Source: JAEUIE01 sp047602475 (GTDB lineage Bacteria; Planctomycetota; Planctomycetia; Gemmatales; HRBIN36). Taken from it: 64,000 nt of DNA. The notes below the pieces were generated by a model. It worked only from the letters and a program-made list of their open reading frames with translations, was not told the DNA's origin and did not search any database. Of the stretch, positions 50,260 to 59,258 are shown one piece after another (position 1 is the first letter of the stretch; each line of letters opens with the position of its first letter). The DNA is taken from NCBI GenBank assembly GCA_047602475.1, contig JASGHE010000004.1, positions 186,001 through 250,000 of the forward strand, in the 5' to 3' direction. A program made the translations under genes and the position numbers.

Positions 50260-53200
50260 ATGCCTCGATATCTTCCACTCCTCATCCTCGCATTTCTTGC
50301 AGCTACCCCTGCCCACGCTCAGGACGATGGCACGCCTCACCTGGAACTCGTCCGGGGGCTGCGTGATCGTGGCTACCACGACCTCGCCCTCGCTTATCTG
50401 GAGAAGCTGCAAGCTCAACCGAATCAACTCAGTGCCGAGGTGAAAACAGCCCTACCTCTGGAACTGGCCCGCAGCCGGGCGGAAATCGCTCCCACCATCC
50501 CCGTTGGGCCGGAGCGCGATCGCCTCCTTCAGAAATCCCGAAGCGATCTCGAAGCGGTCATCCGCGCCAATCCCAACGCTTCCTTCGCTCACGAAGCCAC
50601 CCAGGCACTCGCCAACACCATCGTCGAACAAGCCCGCAGTGCCTCCACCGCCAGCGAACGGGCCGGCATCTCTCGACCGAACGCCGGCAAAGAAGCTAAG
50701 GATCAGCAAGCCGCCGCCCTCAGGCACTTCGATGATGCCGAGCGCCTCTTCGCCGATCTGCAAAAGAAACTCGAAGACGAACTGGGTCTCAAGAACTCAC
50801 CCGAGAAGACACCGAACAAAGGCGGCGTACCGAATCCCCCGAAGAGTAGCCCTCTCTACTTGAGCACGCTCTACTACCGCGCCCTGGCCCGCTACGAGAA
50901 AGGCCGCATCCCTGGTCTCGGCGTCCGCGACTCTGGCCTGGCCAACGACGAAGCCCGCCAGATTGCCGAAAAGCTCTCCGCCTACCGTGGCACCAGTTCC
51001 GCCGGCTGGCAAGGCTTCGCTCTCTATGCCCGCACTCTCGAAGGGGCCGACGACGCCAAGGCCAACCAGATCTATCGCAACATTGATGCAGCCAGCACCC
51101 CGAACGCCGTCGCCGCTCAGCGAGCGATGCGTTACTTCCCCCTCGCCCGTGCCGAAGCTTCCGGCGACATTACCGAACGTGGCCCCGAGCGTGACCGCCT
51201 CCGTACCCAGGCTGAACGCTGGCTCCAACTCTATGGCGGCACTGCCGGCAGCAGCAAGGATGCCCAGCACGTTCGCTACATGCTCATCCGCATCCTTGGC
51301 AAGGAACTCGAAGAGATTCCCGAAGCCCGCCGCCAGAGTGGCGAAGCACAGGCCAAGCTCGAACGTGCCCTCGCCCTCATCGACAGTATGGACAATGGCC
51401 GGGCCGAATATCAGGATGCCCTCGAACGGACCAAGTACAGTCTGCTTCGCCTCAGTGGCCGAGCCAAAGGGCCGCTCGAATCGCTGAAGACCTTTGACGA
51501 AGCCCTGCTGCGGGCCTCCATGGAGTTCTACCAGCAGCAGGCCCTCGAAGCGAAACTGAAGGAAGTGGGCAACACCGCTGCCAGGGCCGATGTCGAATCC
51601 CAGTACAAGAAACAGGTCGAGTCGACTCTTGCCGCTCTTCGTCGCACCCAGTCGATGATGCTCGATACCGTCGTCTCCGAACGCAACCGGGTCCGCATCT
51701 TCAACATGATGCAGAGCTGCCTGCGTCGTTTGAACGATGGCCCCCGCGCCGCCATCCTTTGTGAACACCTCGCCCTTACGGCCCGCCAGCCCGAAATCGC
51801 TCAGGCCGCTGCCGCCGAGGCGTTGCGGCTCTACCAGTTCCTCAGCCGGGAAGGGGGCAAGGCCGACCCCTATGCCGCTCACCACCTGATGAGTATGGCC
51901 CAACTCCTCGATCAACGCTTCCCCGACTCCGCGCAGGCTGATGAAGCTCGGTCGATCATCGGCCGAGACCTCATCGCCAAACATCAGCTCGATCCCGCCA
52001 TCGCCATGCTCACCAAGGTCAAAGCCAACCCCGGCACCGCCCGCTACCTCGCCGGGCTCGCTGCATGGAGCAAGCATCGAGAAATGCACAAGGATAAGAT
52101 CAGCGCCAAGTCCGCCGAGTCAAATCAGGCTCTGGCCCTCTTGAACGAATCAGTCGCCGCCTTCGCCAAGATGAGCAGCAAGGATGAGCTCGAACAACGA
52201 ACCGAAGTGCAGGCCGCCCTCTTGATCCTCGGCATCCACGATACGCTCGGCGATGTCGATGCGGTCATCTCTACCGCTCAATCACTCCTGACACGCATCG
52301 AAACGAAGAAGATGCCCAACGGCCTGGCCCCCGGCACTGAGATTCAAGTCCTCGAAACCGTCATGAGTGCATTCATCCAGAAGCGTGATCTCCAGGCCGG
52401 CCCTGCCAAGCTGCTCGCCATTCTAAGCAAACGCAACAACGATCCGGCGCTCGGCGACAGCACCCGCTTCCTGCAATCAACCGCTCTCCGCATCAGGCAG
52501 CAACTCGATGAGTACCTCAAACAGGGCGACGCCGCCAAGCCTCAGTACCAGGCCACCCGGGACAGCTACCGCCAGTTCCTCGAACAGATCGAGAAAGACC
52601 CCAAGCTCCCTCTCAAGCAGCGCGTCTGGCTCGGCTCCAGCTTCAACGGCATCGGCGACTATGCCCGTGCCGCCGCCGTGCTGAGCCAGATCAAAGCTCC
52701 CGCCGTCGACCCCAACAAGAAGACAAGCGATACTCCCGACGAAGAGACGCAACTCTATCGCCAGGCCATCAGCCTCCGTATCTCCGCCCTGCGTCAAGCA
52801 GCCCTCAGTGAAGCCGACGCCAACGATAGAGACAAGGCCCTCGCCATCGTCGAGAAGGAACTACAGAAGGTGATGGCCGAACCATGGGCCAAACGCAACC
52901 CCACTCTCTTGAGAGATGACATCTACCTCCAGCAACTGCGTGGCAACTACAGCGGCAGGAACGGGGCCATCACACGCTGGGATGGTTTCCGCACCGTGCT
53001 GCGTCCCCTCATGGATAAGAATGAGACCATGAAGGAACTCTACTGGGAAAGCAACTACAACCTCGCTTACTGCATTTATCAGGAAGCGAAGATGCTGAAG
53101 AACGCCGAAGCCCAGAAGAAGGGCATCGACCGGGCCGCCGGCATCATCATCGACGCACGCCGCTCCAAGTTCGGCACCCCGGCTCAGGCCACCAGGTTCA

Positions 53201-53286
53201 ACGAAATGCTGGCCAACCCCAAATACGCCGACCTGAAAGCTGCCTTGGATCGGCTTGATGGCCCACCAACAGGTAAGTCTCAATAA
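50260..53286 (+). CDS. Large exported TPR-like repeat protein
   Basis: A 1008-residue protein with a signal peptide (about 1-20, ending ATPAHAQ). The rest is almost wholly alpha-helical, Ala/Gln/Arg-rich, with helix pairs such as HDLALAYLEKLQAQPNQLSAE, DAERLFADLQKKLEDELG and GDVDAVISTAQSLLTRI. These resemble tetratricopeptide-type repeats with weak consensus. No enzyme motif is seen. It probably scaffolds proteins in the periplasm. The next gene (53299) encodes a smaller protein of similar build 12 bases downstream, so the two form an operon. Start ATG at 50260; the ribosome site is weak. Confidence 0.8.
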   Translation: MPRYLPLLILAFLAATPAHAQDDGTPHLELVRGLRDRGYHDLALAYLEKLQAQPNQLSAEVKTALPLELARSRAEIAPTIPVGPERDRLLQKSRSDLEAVIRANPNASFAHEATQALANTIVEQARSASTASERAGISRPNAGKEAKDQQAAALRHFDDAERLFADLQKKLEDELGLKNSPEKTPNKGGVPNPPKSSPLYLSTLYYRALARYEKGRIPGLGVRDSGLANDEARQIAEKLSAYRGTSSAGWQGFALYARTLEGADDAKANQIYRNIDAASTPNAVAAQRAMRYFPLARAEASGDITERGPERDRLRTQAERWLQLYGGTAGSSKDAQHVRYMLIRILGKELEEIPEARRQSGEAQAKLERALALIDSMDNGRAEYQDALERTKYSLLRLSGRAKGPLESLKTFDEALLRASMEFYQQQALEAKLKEVGNTAARADVESQYKKQVESTLAALRRTQSMMLDTVVSERNRVRIFNMMQSCLRRLNDGPRAAILCEHLALTARQPEIAQAAAAEALRLYQFLSREGGKADPYAAHHLMSMAQLLDQRFPDSAQADEARSIIGRDLIAKHQLDPAIAMLTKVKANPGTARYLAGLAAWSKHREMHKDKISAKSAESNQALALLNESVAAFAKMSSKDELEQRTEVQAALLILGIHDTLGDVDAVISTAQSLLTRIETKKMPNGLAPGTEIQVLETVMSAFIQKRDLQAGPAKLLAILSKRNNDPALGDSTRFLQSTALRIRQQLDEYLKQGDAAKPQYQATRDSYRQFLEQIEKDPKLPLKQRVWLGSSFNGIGDYARAAAVLSQIKAPAVDPNKKTSDTPDEETQLYRQAISLRISALRQAALSEADANDRDKALAIVEKELQKVMAEPWAKRNPTLLRDDIYLQQLRGNYSGRNGAITRWDGFRTVLRPLMDKNETMKELYWESNYNLAYCIYQEAKMLKNAEAQKKGIDRAAGIIIDARRSKFGTPAQATRFNEMLANPKYADLKAALDRLDGPPTGKSQ

Positions 53287-53298
53287 GAAAGTTTCCCC

Positions 53299-54393
53299 AT
53301 GCTCCGTGTCTCATCCTGCCTGTTCATCTGCCTGTTGGCCGTGTACTCCGCAGCCGCCCAGGATCGCGTCACCTACCTGGATCGCGGTTCCAAGACCGGG
53401 GCCACGCTCCTTAAGAGCGGTACTATCACCGGTGAAGACCCGGGCAAGGTCACCCTCTCCTCCGGCGACAATCGACGCAATGACATTCTCGTGTCTGACA
53501 TTATCGACATCGCCTACGACGGCGAACCGACTGCCGAGATGAATGCCGCCCGCACCGCCGAGCGTGAACGCAAGTACGACGTCGCCCTGGCAGGCTATGC
53601 TGACGCGCTCAGGAAATCTCCTTCCGACAAGAAACTCCTCCGCCGTCATCTCGAGTACAAGGTCGCCGAGATGCGCACCGCCCAGGCCGATGCCGGCGTC
53701 AACCCTGCCGCCGCTCTCGACGCGCTGCGCCAGTTCACCAAAGCAAATCCCGACAGCCGCCAGAGCCTGGCAGCCTACGACAACCTCGGTCGGCTCCTCG
53801 TCATCGCAAGGCAACCCGTCAACGAAGTCGTCGAAGCCCTGGCAGGCGTCCGCTCCAAGTATGGCTCCGACAGCAAAGAAGTGGCCAACCGCTGCGATCT
53901 GCTCCGCAGCGACCTGATTCTTCAAGATCTGGAACTGACCGCCCAGAAGGACGGGATGGACGCCGCCAAGGGCAAAGCCGCCGTTGCCGCCAAGGCCATC
54001 GCTGAACTGGTCACCATTGCCGACCGCACTGTACAGCCCGATCTGCTCGCCCGGCAAACCTATTGCCAGGCGATCAACAACCCCGCTGCCGGAACTATCG
54101 CCGCCTGGGAGACACAACTGAAAAGCACCGACGATCCCCACAACCGGGCGGGCATCCACCTCGCCCGTGGCGACTACTACCGTTTGTCGCAAAACTACAA
54201 GGATGCGATGTGGGATTATCTCTGGGTCGATACCGTTTACTTCGCCGACCGCCATCAACAAGCCCGCGCGCTGCTTCAATTGATCGACGTCTTCGACAAA
54301 CTCGGCGACGCCGCCAAAAGCAGAGACTGCAAGGAACGGCTGCAGAACGATGGCCGCCTCCGGGACACGAGACAGGCAAAAGCGGCGAAGTAA
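53299..54393 (+). CDS. Exported TPR-like protein, second gene of the operon
   Basis: A 364-residue protein with a signal peptide (about 1-20, ending YSAAAQD). Residues about 21-75 are a beta-rich small domain (VTYLDRGSKTGATLLKSGTITGEDPGKVTLS... DIIDIAYDGEP). The rest is alpha-helical and TPR-like: ERKYDVALAGYADALRKSP, LLARQTYCQAINN, YRLSQNYKDAMWDYLWVDTVYFADRHQQARALLQLIDV. It would act with the larger TPR protein. It ends just before a block of hairpin repeats. Confidence 0.8.
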   Translation: MLRVSSCLFICLLAVYSAAAQDRVTYLDRGSKTGATLLKSGTITGEDPGKVTLSSGDNRRNDILVSDIIDIAYDGEPTAEMNAARTAERERKYDVALAGYADALRKSPSDKKLLRRHLEYKVAEMRTAQADAGVNPAAALDALRQFTKANPDSRQSLAAYDNLGRLLVIARQPVNEVVEALAGVRSKYGSDSKEVANRCDLLRSDLILQDLELTAQKDGMDAAKGKAAVAAKAIAELVTIADRTVQPDLLARQTYCQAINNPAAGTIAAWETQLKSTDDPHNRAGIHLARGDYYRLSQNYKDAMWDYLWVDTVYFADRHQQARALLQLIDVFDKLGDAAKSRDCKERLQNDGRLRDTRQAKAAK

Positions 54394-54396
54394 TTT

Positions 54397-54536
54397 CCTC
54401 GTTCCCAAGCTCCGCTTGGGTACGCACTGCAAGTGAGGCTCTGCCTCACGTCTTCAAGCGGTATTCTAGTTCATGCTCTCACAGCGAGGCAGAGCCTCGC
54501 AATCAGTGCGTTCCCAGGCAGAGCCTGGGAACGAGT
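54397..54536 (+). repeat. Four-hairpin palindromic repeat block
   Basis: In order: CCCAAGC-TCC-GCTTGGG, TGAGGC-TCT-GCCTCA, then GCGAGGC-AGA-GCCTCGC and CCCAGGC-AGA-GCCTGGG. The second half mirrors the first, and the outer stems show compensating change (AAGC/GCTT against AGGC/GCCT). It lies between convergent genes. Confidence 0.85.
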
Positions 54537-54544
54537 GGTGTAGG

Positions 54545-55831
54545 TTACTTCACCCGCACCACCACCATCGTCCGGTCATCCTCCGCGTGCTGCCCCTGGG
54601 TGAACTCCTGCACGCTGGCGTCGACCTCATTCAAAAGGCCCTGGGCGCTCACACCGCAATTGCTCAACACCTGATCAAGCCGATCCGTGCCATACATCTG
54701 CCCCGAAAGATTATGCGCCTCGGTAATGCCATCGGTGTAGAAGAATATCTGATCGCCGGAGAGCAGTCGCACTTCCTGGTCAACGTACTTCGTATCGGGG
54801 AATATTCCCAGCGGCAAAGCAGGGTCGCCCTCCAGCGTCAGCAGCGTGTTGTCCGAACACCTCTTCACCCGTGGCGGCGGATGACCGGCGTTGGCATAAG
54901 TCATCGTCTTGCTGACCGGATCGTATACGGCATAGAAAGCCGTCACAAACGCTTCGACATCGTTGGTGTATACGGCTGATAATCGCTGATTGACATACTC
55001 CAGCATCTGCCCCGGCGGCGCAGCCGGGCCAGGGTAACTGTGAACGATGCTATGCGTGACCGCCATCAACACCGCCGCCGGGGTGCCATGCCCGCTCACA
55101 TCCGCGATGAGGATGCCCCAGAGATTGCCAGGCAGCGGGAAGATATCGTAGTAGTCGCCCCCGGCCCGGGCTGAGGTCTGGTAGAACGCCGCCAGGTCAA
55201 GCCCCGGCACCTTGGGCAGCACTTTAGGCAGCAACGAACGCTGAATCGCTGCCACCGCTTTCAGTTCTCGATCGACAGCATCAAACGCCTGTTGCACCTG
55301 TTCGCGCAGCACCAGGTTATGGGTGGCTCTGCCGAAAAGGTTGCTGATCCAGAACTGCTCCGGGAACATCTCCGGATCGAACCCGTCGGGTTGTGATCGC
55401 AGAATGACTACCATATTGGTCGATTCGCCCTGATCGAAGTGGGGGATCGCCATCAGCGAATGCTGGCCTTCCAGATATTCGTAGGCCGGGTCTTCCTTGC
55501 TGACATTCAGTTCATTGATCAACCGGGGCTGACCGGCATAGAGCAATTCCCCCAAGAGGCCACCCTTCAGCAGGGGCAGCTTCTCCGTGTCCTTCCACGG
55601 GTTCAGCGTTGTCTTCCACTTCGACGACCGGGTGATGCGAAATAGCGGCTTCATCAACCCGCGCCGGCTGAGCGACACAAACGAATTGCCCGGCGACAAC
55701 TGCCGCACCCGCGAACCATACGCCTGCACCATCATCTGCGGATCGGTGTGCGTGCTCATGTCACGCATCGTTTCAACGATATGATCCAACCGCTCCTGCC
55801 ACGGCACCGGCTTGGGGATGGGTTCTGGCAT
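54545..55831 (-). CDS. PP2C-type serine phosphatase (SpoIIE/RsbU) with GAF-like sensor
   Basis: A 428-residue protein. The N-terminal about 190 residues look like a GAF-type sensor domain (MVQAYGSRVRQLSPGNSFVSL, GLLGELLYAGQPRLINELNV, SLMAIPHFDQGESTNMVVIL). A coiled linker (ALREQVQQAFDAVDRELKAVAAIQRSLLPK-type) leads to the SpoIIE phosphatase domain (about 220-425). Marks are GGDYYDIFPL, LIADVSGHGTPAAVLMA, FVTAFYAVYDPVSKTMTYANAGHPPP and FFYTDGITEAHN, with the metal-binding Asp residues present. It would dephosphorylate an anti-anti-sigma factor in a partner-switching pathway. No anti-sigma or antagonist genes are adjacent. Confidence 0.9.
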   Translation of the reverse strand: MPEPIPKPVPWQERLDHIVETMRDMSTHTDPQMMVQAYGSRVRQLSPGNSFVSLSRRGLMKPLFRITRSSKWKTTLNPWKDTEKLPLLKGGLLGELLYAGQPRLINELNVSKEDPAYEYLEGQHSLMAIPHFDQGESTNMVVILRSQPDGFDPEMFPEQFWISNLFGRATHNLVLREQVQQAFDAVDRELKAVAAIQRSLLPKVLPKVPGLDLAAFYQTSARAGGDYYDIFPLPGNLWGILIADVSGHGTPAAVLMAVTHSIVHSYPGPAAPPGQMLEYVNQRLSAVYTNDVEAFVTAFYAVYDPVSKTMTYANAGHPPPRVKRCSDNTLLTLEGDPALPLGIFPDTKYVDQEVRLLSGDQIFFYTDGITEAHNLSGQMYGTDRLDQVLSNCGVSAQGLLNEVDASVQEFTQGQHAEDDRTMVVVRVK

Positions 55832-56036
55832 AGATAAAGCTCTGGTGGTGAATGAATGGAATCATTCTATGCCCTGACCATCGTTACGAGATGAGAAATG
55901 CGGGCATCTGAAATGCAGCGTCGAAGAGCAGGGAATGCGAACGAGCGATGATTTCATGCAACCATGACGGCAAGTGATGCTACAGTATGGCGAACGAACT
56001 CACAACTTCTTCGCTTCCATATTACATGAGATCACC

Positions 56037-56636
56037 ATGCCCAGACATTACCGACCGATTCCGCACAACGCTATTCGCATCGAAGTGCCCGATACCACAC
56101 AGCAAACCGATTATTCCTGTGGCGCGTCTTCACTACAGGCCATCGCCAAATACTTCGGCGTCGGGCCCGATGATGAGCCACAGTTCGTCAAGGATACCGG
56201 CATGAACCACGCTGTCGGTGCCCATCCCGATGAAATTGAAGCCGCCGCCCATCACTATGGATTATCCTGTCTCATCTATGAACCGATGAACCTCGTCCAA
56301 CTACGCGCTGAGTTACGTCAAGGCCATCCAGTCATGGTCATGATCCAGGCGTGGGGCGAAGTGGGAAAGGGAAGCAAGGCCCGTCCTCGCAAGGATTACG
56401 CGAATTGCTGGACGGAAGGCCACTGGGTGGTTGCTATCGGGTACGATAAAGAGGCGGTGTTCTTTGAAGACCCTTCCCTGCAAGCGGTACGAGGCTACCT
56501 TCTCAACGACGAGTTTGACCAGCGCTGGCATGATACCGCCAGGCACAATCGCCATGTCGAACATCTCGGCATGGCTATCTGGCTGCCTGGATGCAGACGT
56601 TCAGTCTACGCTACCCGTGCCCAGCGGATTCAATAA
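56037..56636 (+). CDS. Peptidase C39-like cysteine peptidase domain protein
   Basis: A 199-residue single-domain protein of the papain-like C39 group. The active-site Cys lies in QQTDYSCGASSLQAIAKYFG, the His in WTEGHWVVAIGYDKE, and the Asp/Asn in VFFEDPSLQ. The Gln before the Cys (oxyanion) is also present. Stand-alone C39-like proteins cleave or bind peptides. There is no transporter domain as in bacteriocin exporters. The frame extends to 55974, but the ATG at 56037 starts the conserved region; the upstream part is not related to the family. It is on the same strand as the acetyltransferase, 45 bases upstream of it. Confidence 0.85.
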   Translation: MPRHYRPIPHNAIRIEVPDTTQQTDYSCGASSLQAIAKYFGVGPDDEPQFVKDTGMNHAVGAHPDEIEAAAHHYGLSCLIYEPMNLVQLRAELRQGHPVMVMIQAWGEVGKGSKARPRKDYANCWTEGHWVVAIGYDKEAVFFEDPSLQAVRGYLLNDEFDQRWHDTARHNRHVEHLGMAIWLPGCRRSVYATRAQRIQ

Positions 56637-56681
56637 GTATGGTCCTGACACCGAGACACAACACCAGAACCTGGATTCACC

Positions 56682-57149
56682 ATGATCAGGCCAACCACTC
56701 CCAGCGACACCCCCGCTCTGCTCGCCATCGCCGAACGGACCGAGGTCTTCAAAGCCCATGAACTCGTCGCCCTGCGTGAAGTGCTCGACGACTACCACAA
56801 GGCTCCGGGCCAGCATCAGGCATACACGTTTGAAGCGAACGGCCACAGTATCGGCCTCGTTTATTTCGCTCCCGCCGCCATGACGGACCGTACCTGGTAC
56901 CTCTACTGGATCTTCGTCGAGAAGACGACGCAGGCCAAAGGCATCGGTTCCCAGCTCCTCGCCTTCGCTGAAGTGGAAGCTCGAAAGCTGGGCGCTCGCC
57001 TGATGCTCATCGAAACCTCCGGCCTGCCCTACTATCAACTCACCCGCGCCTTCTACCTCAAGCATGGCTACGACCTCGACGCCGTTATTCACGACTACTA
57101 CGAAGCCGGCGACGATATGAATATCTTCCGGAAGAAGTTGTCTGGTTAG
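56682..57149 (+). CDS. GNAT-family N-acetyltransferase
   Basis: A 155-residue acetyltransferase. The acetyl-CoA-binding motif is seen in WIFVEKTTQAKGIGSQLLAFAEVEARKLGA (R/Q-x-x-G-x-G/A pattern as QAKGIGS), and the C-terminal strands in MLIETSGLPYYQLTRAFYLKHGYD. The substrate is unknown. It follows the C39-like gene closely, so the two may be co-transcribed. The TAG stop is followed at once by the palindromic repeat at 57150. Confidence 0.88.
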   Translation: MIRPTTPSDTPALLAIAERTEVFKAHELVALREVLDDYHKAPGQHQAYTFEANGHSIGLVYFAPAAMTDRTWYLYWIFVEKTTQAKGIGSQLLAFAEVEARKLGARLMLIETSGLPYYQLTRAFYLKHGYDLDAVIHDYYEAGDDMNIFRKKLSG

Positions 57150-57277
57150 TAGTCATCACGCTCCGTCGTGATGACGTGGGGTGCAATGGCAGACCGCCTA
57201 CTCAATATTGCATTTAGCTTGGACTAAGGTGATAAGTACACTCCACTGCTGTCATCACGACGGAGCGTGATGACTAC
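57150..57277 (+). repeat. Mirrored hairpin pair with six-base loops CTCCGT/ACGGAG
   Basis: Hairpin 1: GTCATCACG-CTCCGT-CGTGATGAC (57152-57175). Hairpin 2: GTCATCACG-ACGGAG-CGTGATGAC (57251-57274). The loops are exact reverse complements and the stems identical. About 75 bases lie between them. It has the same architecture as Rep-A, with other sequence. Confidence 0.9.
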
Positions 57278-57360
57278 AAACCAGACCATCAACCCGCATT
57301 GTGCCAATTCCCCATCCCGGTATAATGCCCCATCGTCTCGATACCGTCCGGGAGTGTTCC

Positions 57361-58851
57361 ATGCCCCGTCGCAATCTTGTCTGGATCTTTGGCTTCCTCA
57401 TCATCTCCGTCGGCGCCTGGGCAGCCGCTCAGGGTGGGTTCATTCCGCCCAAAGGCCCGATGCAGTTCATCAAGGGCTTCACCTCCGACGCCAAGGATTA
57501 CGACAACCTTGCCCTCATGATCGATGTCATGCAGCACATTGACATGAACTATGTTCGCCAACTGTCTCCTACCGAGCGACGTAAGTTTATCGAAGCAGCC
57601 ATCAAGGGCGGCCTGAACAGTCTCGACCCTCATTCCAGCTACGTCAATCCGAAGGAATTCACCAACTTCAAGAAACAGAGCGACGGCAAGTTCGGTGGGA
57701 TCGGCGTGCAGGTCGTCGTCAATCGGGTCACCAAACGCATCACCATCGTGTCGCCCATTGTGGGCACGCCCGCCTTCCGGGCCGGCATCAAACCCGGTGA
57801 TGAGATCGAAGCTATCAACGGCGAGAAGGTCGCAGGCTTCTCCAACGATGAAGTCGTCGAACGCATCTCCGGTGCCCCGGGCACCGAAGTCAAGCTCACC
57901 ATCCGCCGGCGAGGCACCGGCCGACGCATGGACCTCACCCTCGTTCGTGAGGAAATTCAGACCGAAGGCATTCTGGGTGATAAACGAAATAACGATCAGC
58001 ACTGGGACTACATGGCTGATCCAGTCAACCACATCGGCTACATCCGCATCGCCTCGTTCGGCGACAACGCCTTGAAGGAGTTAAACGAAGCACTGAAATC
58101 ACTCGAAGCACAGGGTGCGCAGGGACTCGTCCTCGATCTCCGCAACAACCCCGGCGGCTCGCTCGAAACCGCCGTCGCCATGGTCGATCTGCTTCTTGAA
58201 GAAGGGGAAATCGTCCGAGTTGAAGGCCGCAACGAGGAACCTCGCATCTACTCCGCCAAGAAAGACGGCACCTTTTTCACCGGGGCCAACAGGATACCGA
58301 TCACGGTTCTGGTCAACGAAGGTTCCGCCTCGGCCAGCGAGATCTTCTCCAGCGCCTTGCAGGATCATCGCCGGGCTGTCGTCGTCGGCGAACGCAGCTT
58401 CGGCAAAGGCAGCGTCCAGAGACTCTACCCGATGGAATCCGGATCGAGCCGGCTGCGATTGACCACCGCCAAGTACATGCGTCCCAGTGGCAAGAACATC
58501 CACAAGTTCCCCGACAGCAAAGAAACCGACGACTGGGGCGTGCGGCCCGACATCGAAGTAAAGATCAGCCCCACGGAAGAAATCGACTGGCTCCTCGCCC
58601 GTCATGACCGGGACATCGTTCGAGATGAGGAAAGCAACCGTCTCGATCAAGCCGAGAAAGCCGCCGCCCTCTTCGGCCCTTTGAGCATGACCCCCGGTTG
58701 GTCCGGTCCCATGGGCATTCTCCCCGGCCTCGCCGACACCGCCACCACCTTCTCAACATTGCCCCGCCCCACGAAGCCCTATCAGGACAAAGTCATGGAC
58801 AAGGCGATGGAGTATTTACGGGAGATGATCAAATCGCCGAGAACGACGTAG
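57361..58851 (+). CDS. S41-family carboxy-terminal processing protease
   Basis: A 496-residue protease with an N-terminal signal/anchor (about 6-24, LVWIFGFLIISVGAWAAAQ). The PDZ domain is at about 95-190 (GKFGGIGVQVVVNRVTKRITIVSPIVGTPAFRAGIKPGDEIEAING). The S41 catalytic domain is at about 200-400, with LVLDLRNNPGGSLETAV and the Ser-Lys dyad in VNEGSASASEIFSSALQ and GERSFGKGSVQ. Such CtpA-like proteases trim or degrade periplasmic proteins with free C-termini. The frame reaches 57301, but the ATG at 57361 has GGGAG six bases upstream and begins the signal. The C-terminal about 100 residues are a less conserved tail. Confidence 0.93.
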   Translation: MPRRNLVWIFGFLIISVGAWAAAQGGFIPPKGPMQFIKGFTSDAKDYDNLALMIDVMQHIDMNYVRQLSPTERRKFIEAAIKGGLNSLDPHSSYVNPKEFTNFKKQSDGKFGGIGVQVVVNRVTKRITIVSPIVGTPAFRAGIKPGDEIEAINGEKVAGFSNDEVVERISGAPGTEVKLTIRRRGTGRRMDLTLVREEIQTEGILGDKRNNDQHWDYMADPVNHIGYIRIASFGDNALKELNEALKSLEAQGAQGLVLDLRNNPGGSLETAVAMVDLLLEEGEIVRVEGRNEEPRIYSAKKDGTFFTGANRIPITVLVNEGSASASEIFSSALQDHRRAVVVGERSFGKGSVQRLYPMESGSSRLRLTTAKYMRPSGKNIHKFPDSKETDDWGVRPDIEVKISPTEEIDWLLARHDRDIVRDEESNRLDQAEKAAALFGPLSMTPGWSGPMGILPGLADTATTFSTLPRPTKPYQDKVMDKAMEYLREMIKSPRTT

Positions 58852-58918
58852 AGGGTTGCATATCTGCACATTGTCTAATACATGATCTCTCTTAGAGCAA
58901 TTTGACAACGCAGGTTTT

Positions 58919-58940
58919 AACCCGTCGAATTCGACGGGTT
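58919..58940 (+). terminator. Perfect 11-bp palindrome between the S41 protease and the toxin-antitoxin genes
   Basis: AACCCGTCGAA followed directly by TTCGACGGGTT. A run of nine T lies about 25 bases further on (58965-58973). It could be a terminator for the protease gene or a regulatory site; the distance to the T-run is larger than usual. Confidence 0.5.
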
Positions 58941-59036
58941 TAAGACGAGACTATACTGAATAGCTTTTTTTTTGCTACCGAACTAGGCTTGAGAAGTATC
59001 GGTTGAGATGAGTAGAATGAACTCTGCGAGGTGCAT

Positions 59037-59258
59037 ATGTCTGTTTCCGAAATGCTCATCGACAAAATCAAACAACTGAGTCACACCGAACAGGAAAAGG
59101 TGCTCAAGTACGTGGAAGGTATGCCCTCGCAACAGACAACTCTATTGGATCGCTTTGCAGATTACCTGCACGATATGGACAAACTGCCTTCACAATTACC
59201 CGCAGACCTGGCCAAGAATCATGACCACTATCTACATGGCATGCCGAAACGCTCATGA
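59037..59258 (+). CDS. Small helical antitoxin-like protein (DUF2281-like)
   Basis: A 73-residue protein. MLIDKIKQLSHTEQEKVLKYVEGM near the N-terminus resembles the DUF2281 antitoxin helix (KIxxLPxxxQxEVLxFIE). The middle and C-terminal part (LLDRFADYLHDMDKLPSQLPADLAKNHDHYLHG) would bind the toxin. The start is the ATG at 59037, with GAGG five bases upstream; a GTG two codons earlier is possible. The gene overlaps the PIN toxin by four bases (ATGA), the usual coupling in type II toxin-antitoxin pairs. Confidence 0.78.
   Translation: MSVSEMLIDKIKQLSHTEQEKVLKYVEGMPSQQTTLLDRFADYLHDMDKLPSQLPADLAKNHDHYLHGMPKRS

Noticed and set aside
50797..52089. Minus-strand frame of 430 codons inside the TPR-protein gene
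   Set aside because: Low-complexity antisense reading of the Ala/Arg-rich TPR gene; no start signal and no recognisable domain.
53311..54432. Minus-strand frame of 373 codons inside the second TPR gene
   Set aside because: Antisense shadow of the gene at 53299, which has a signal peptide and proper start.
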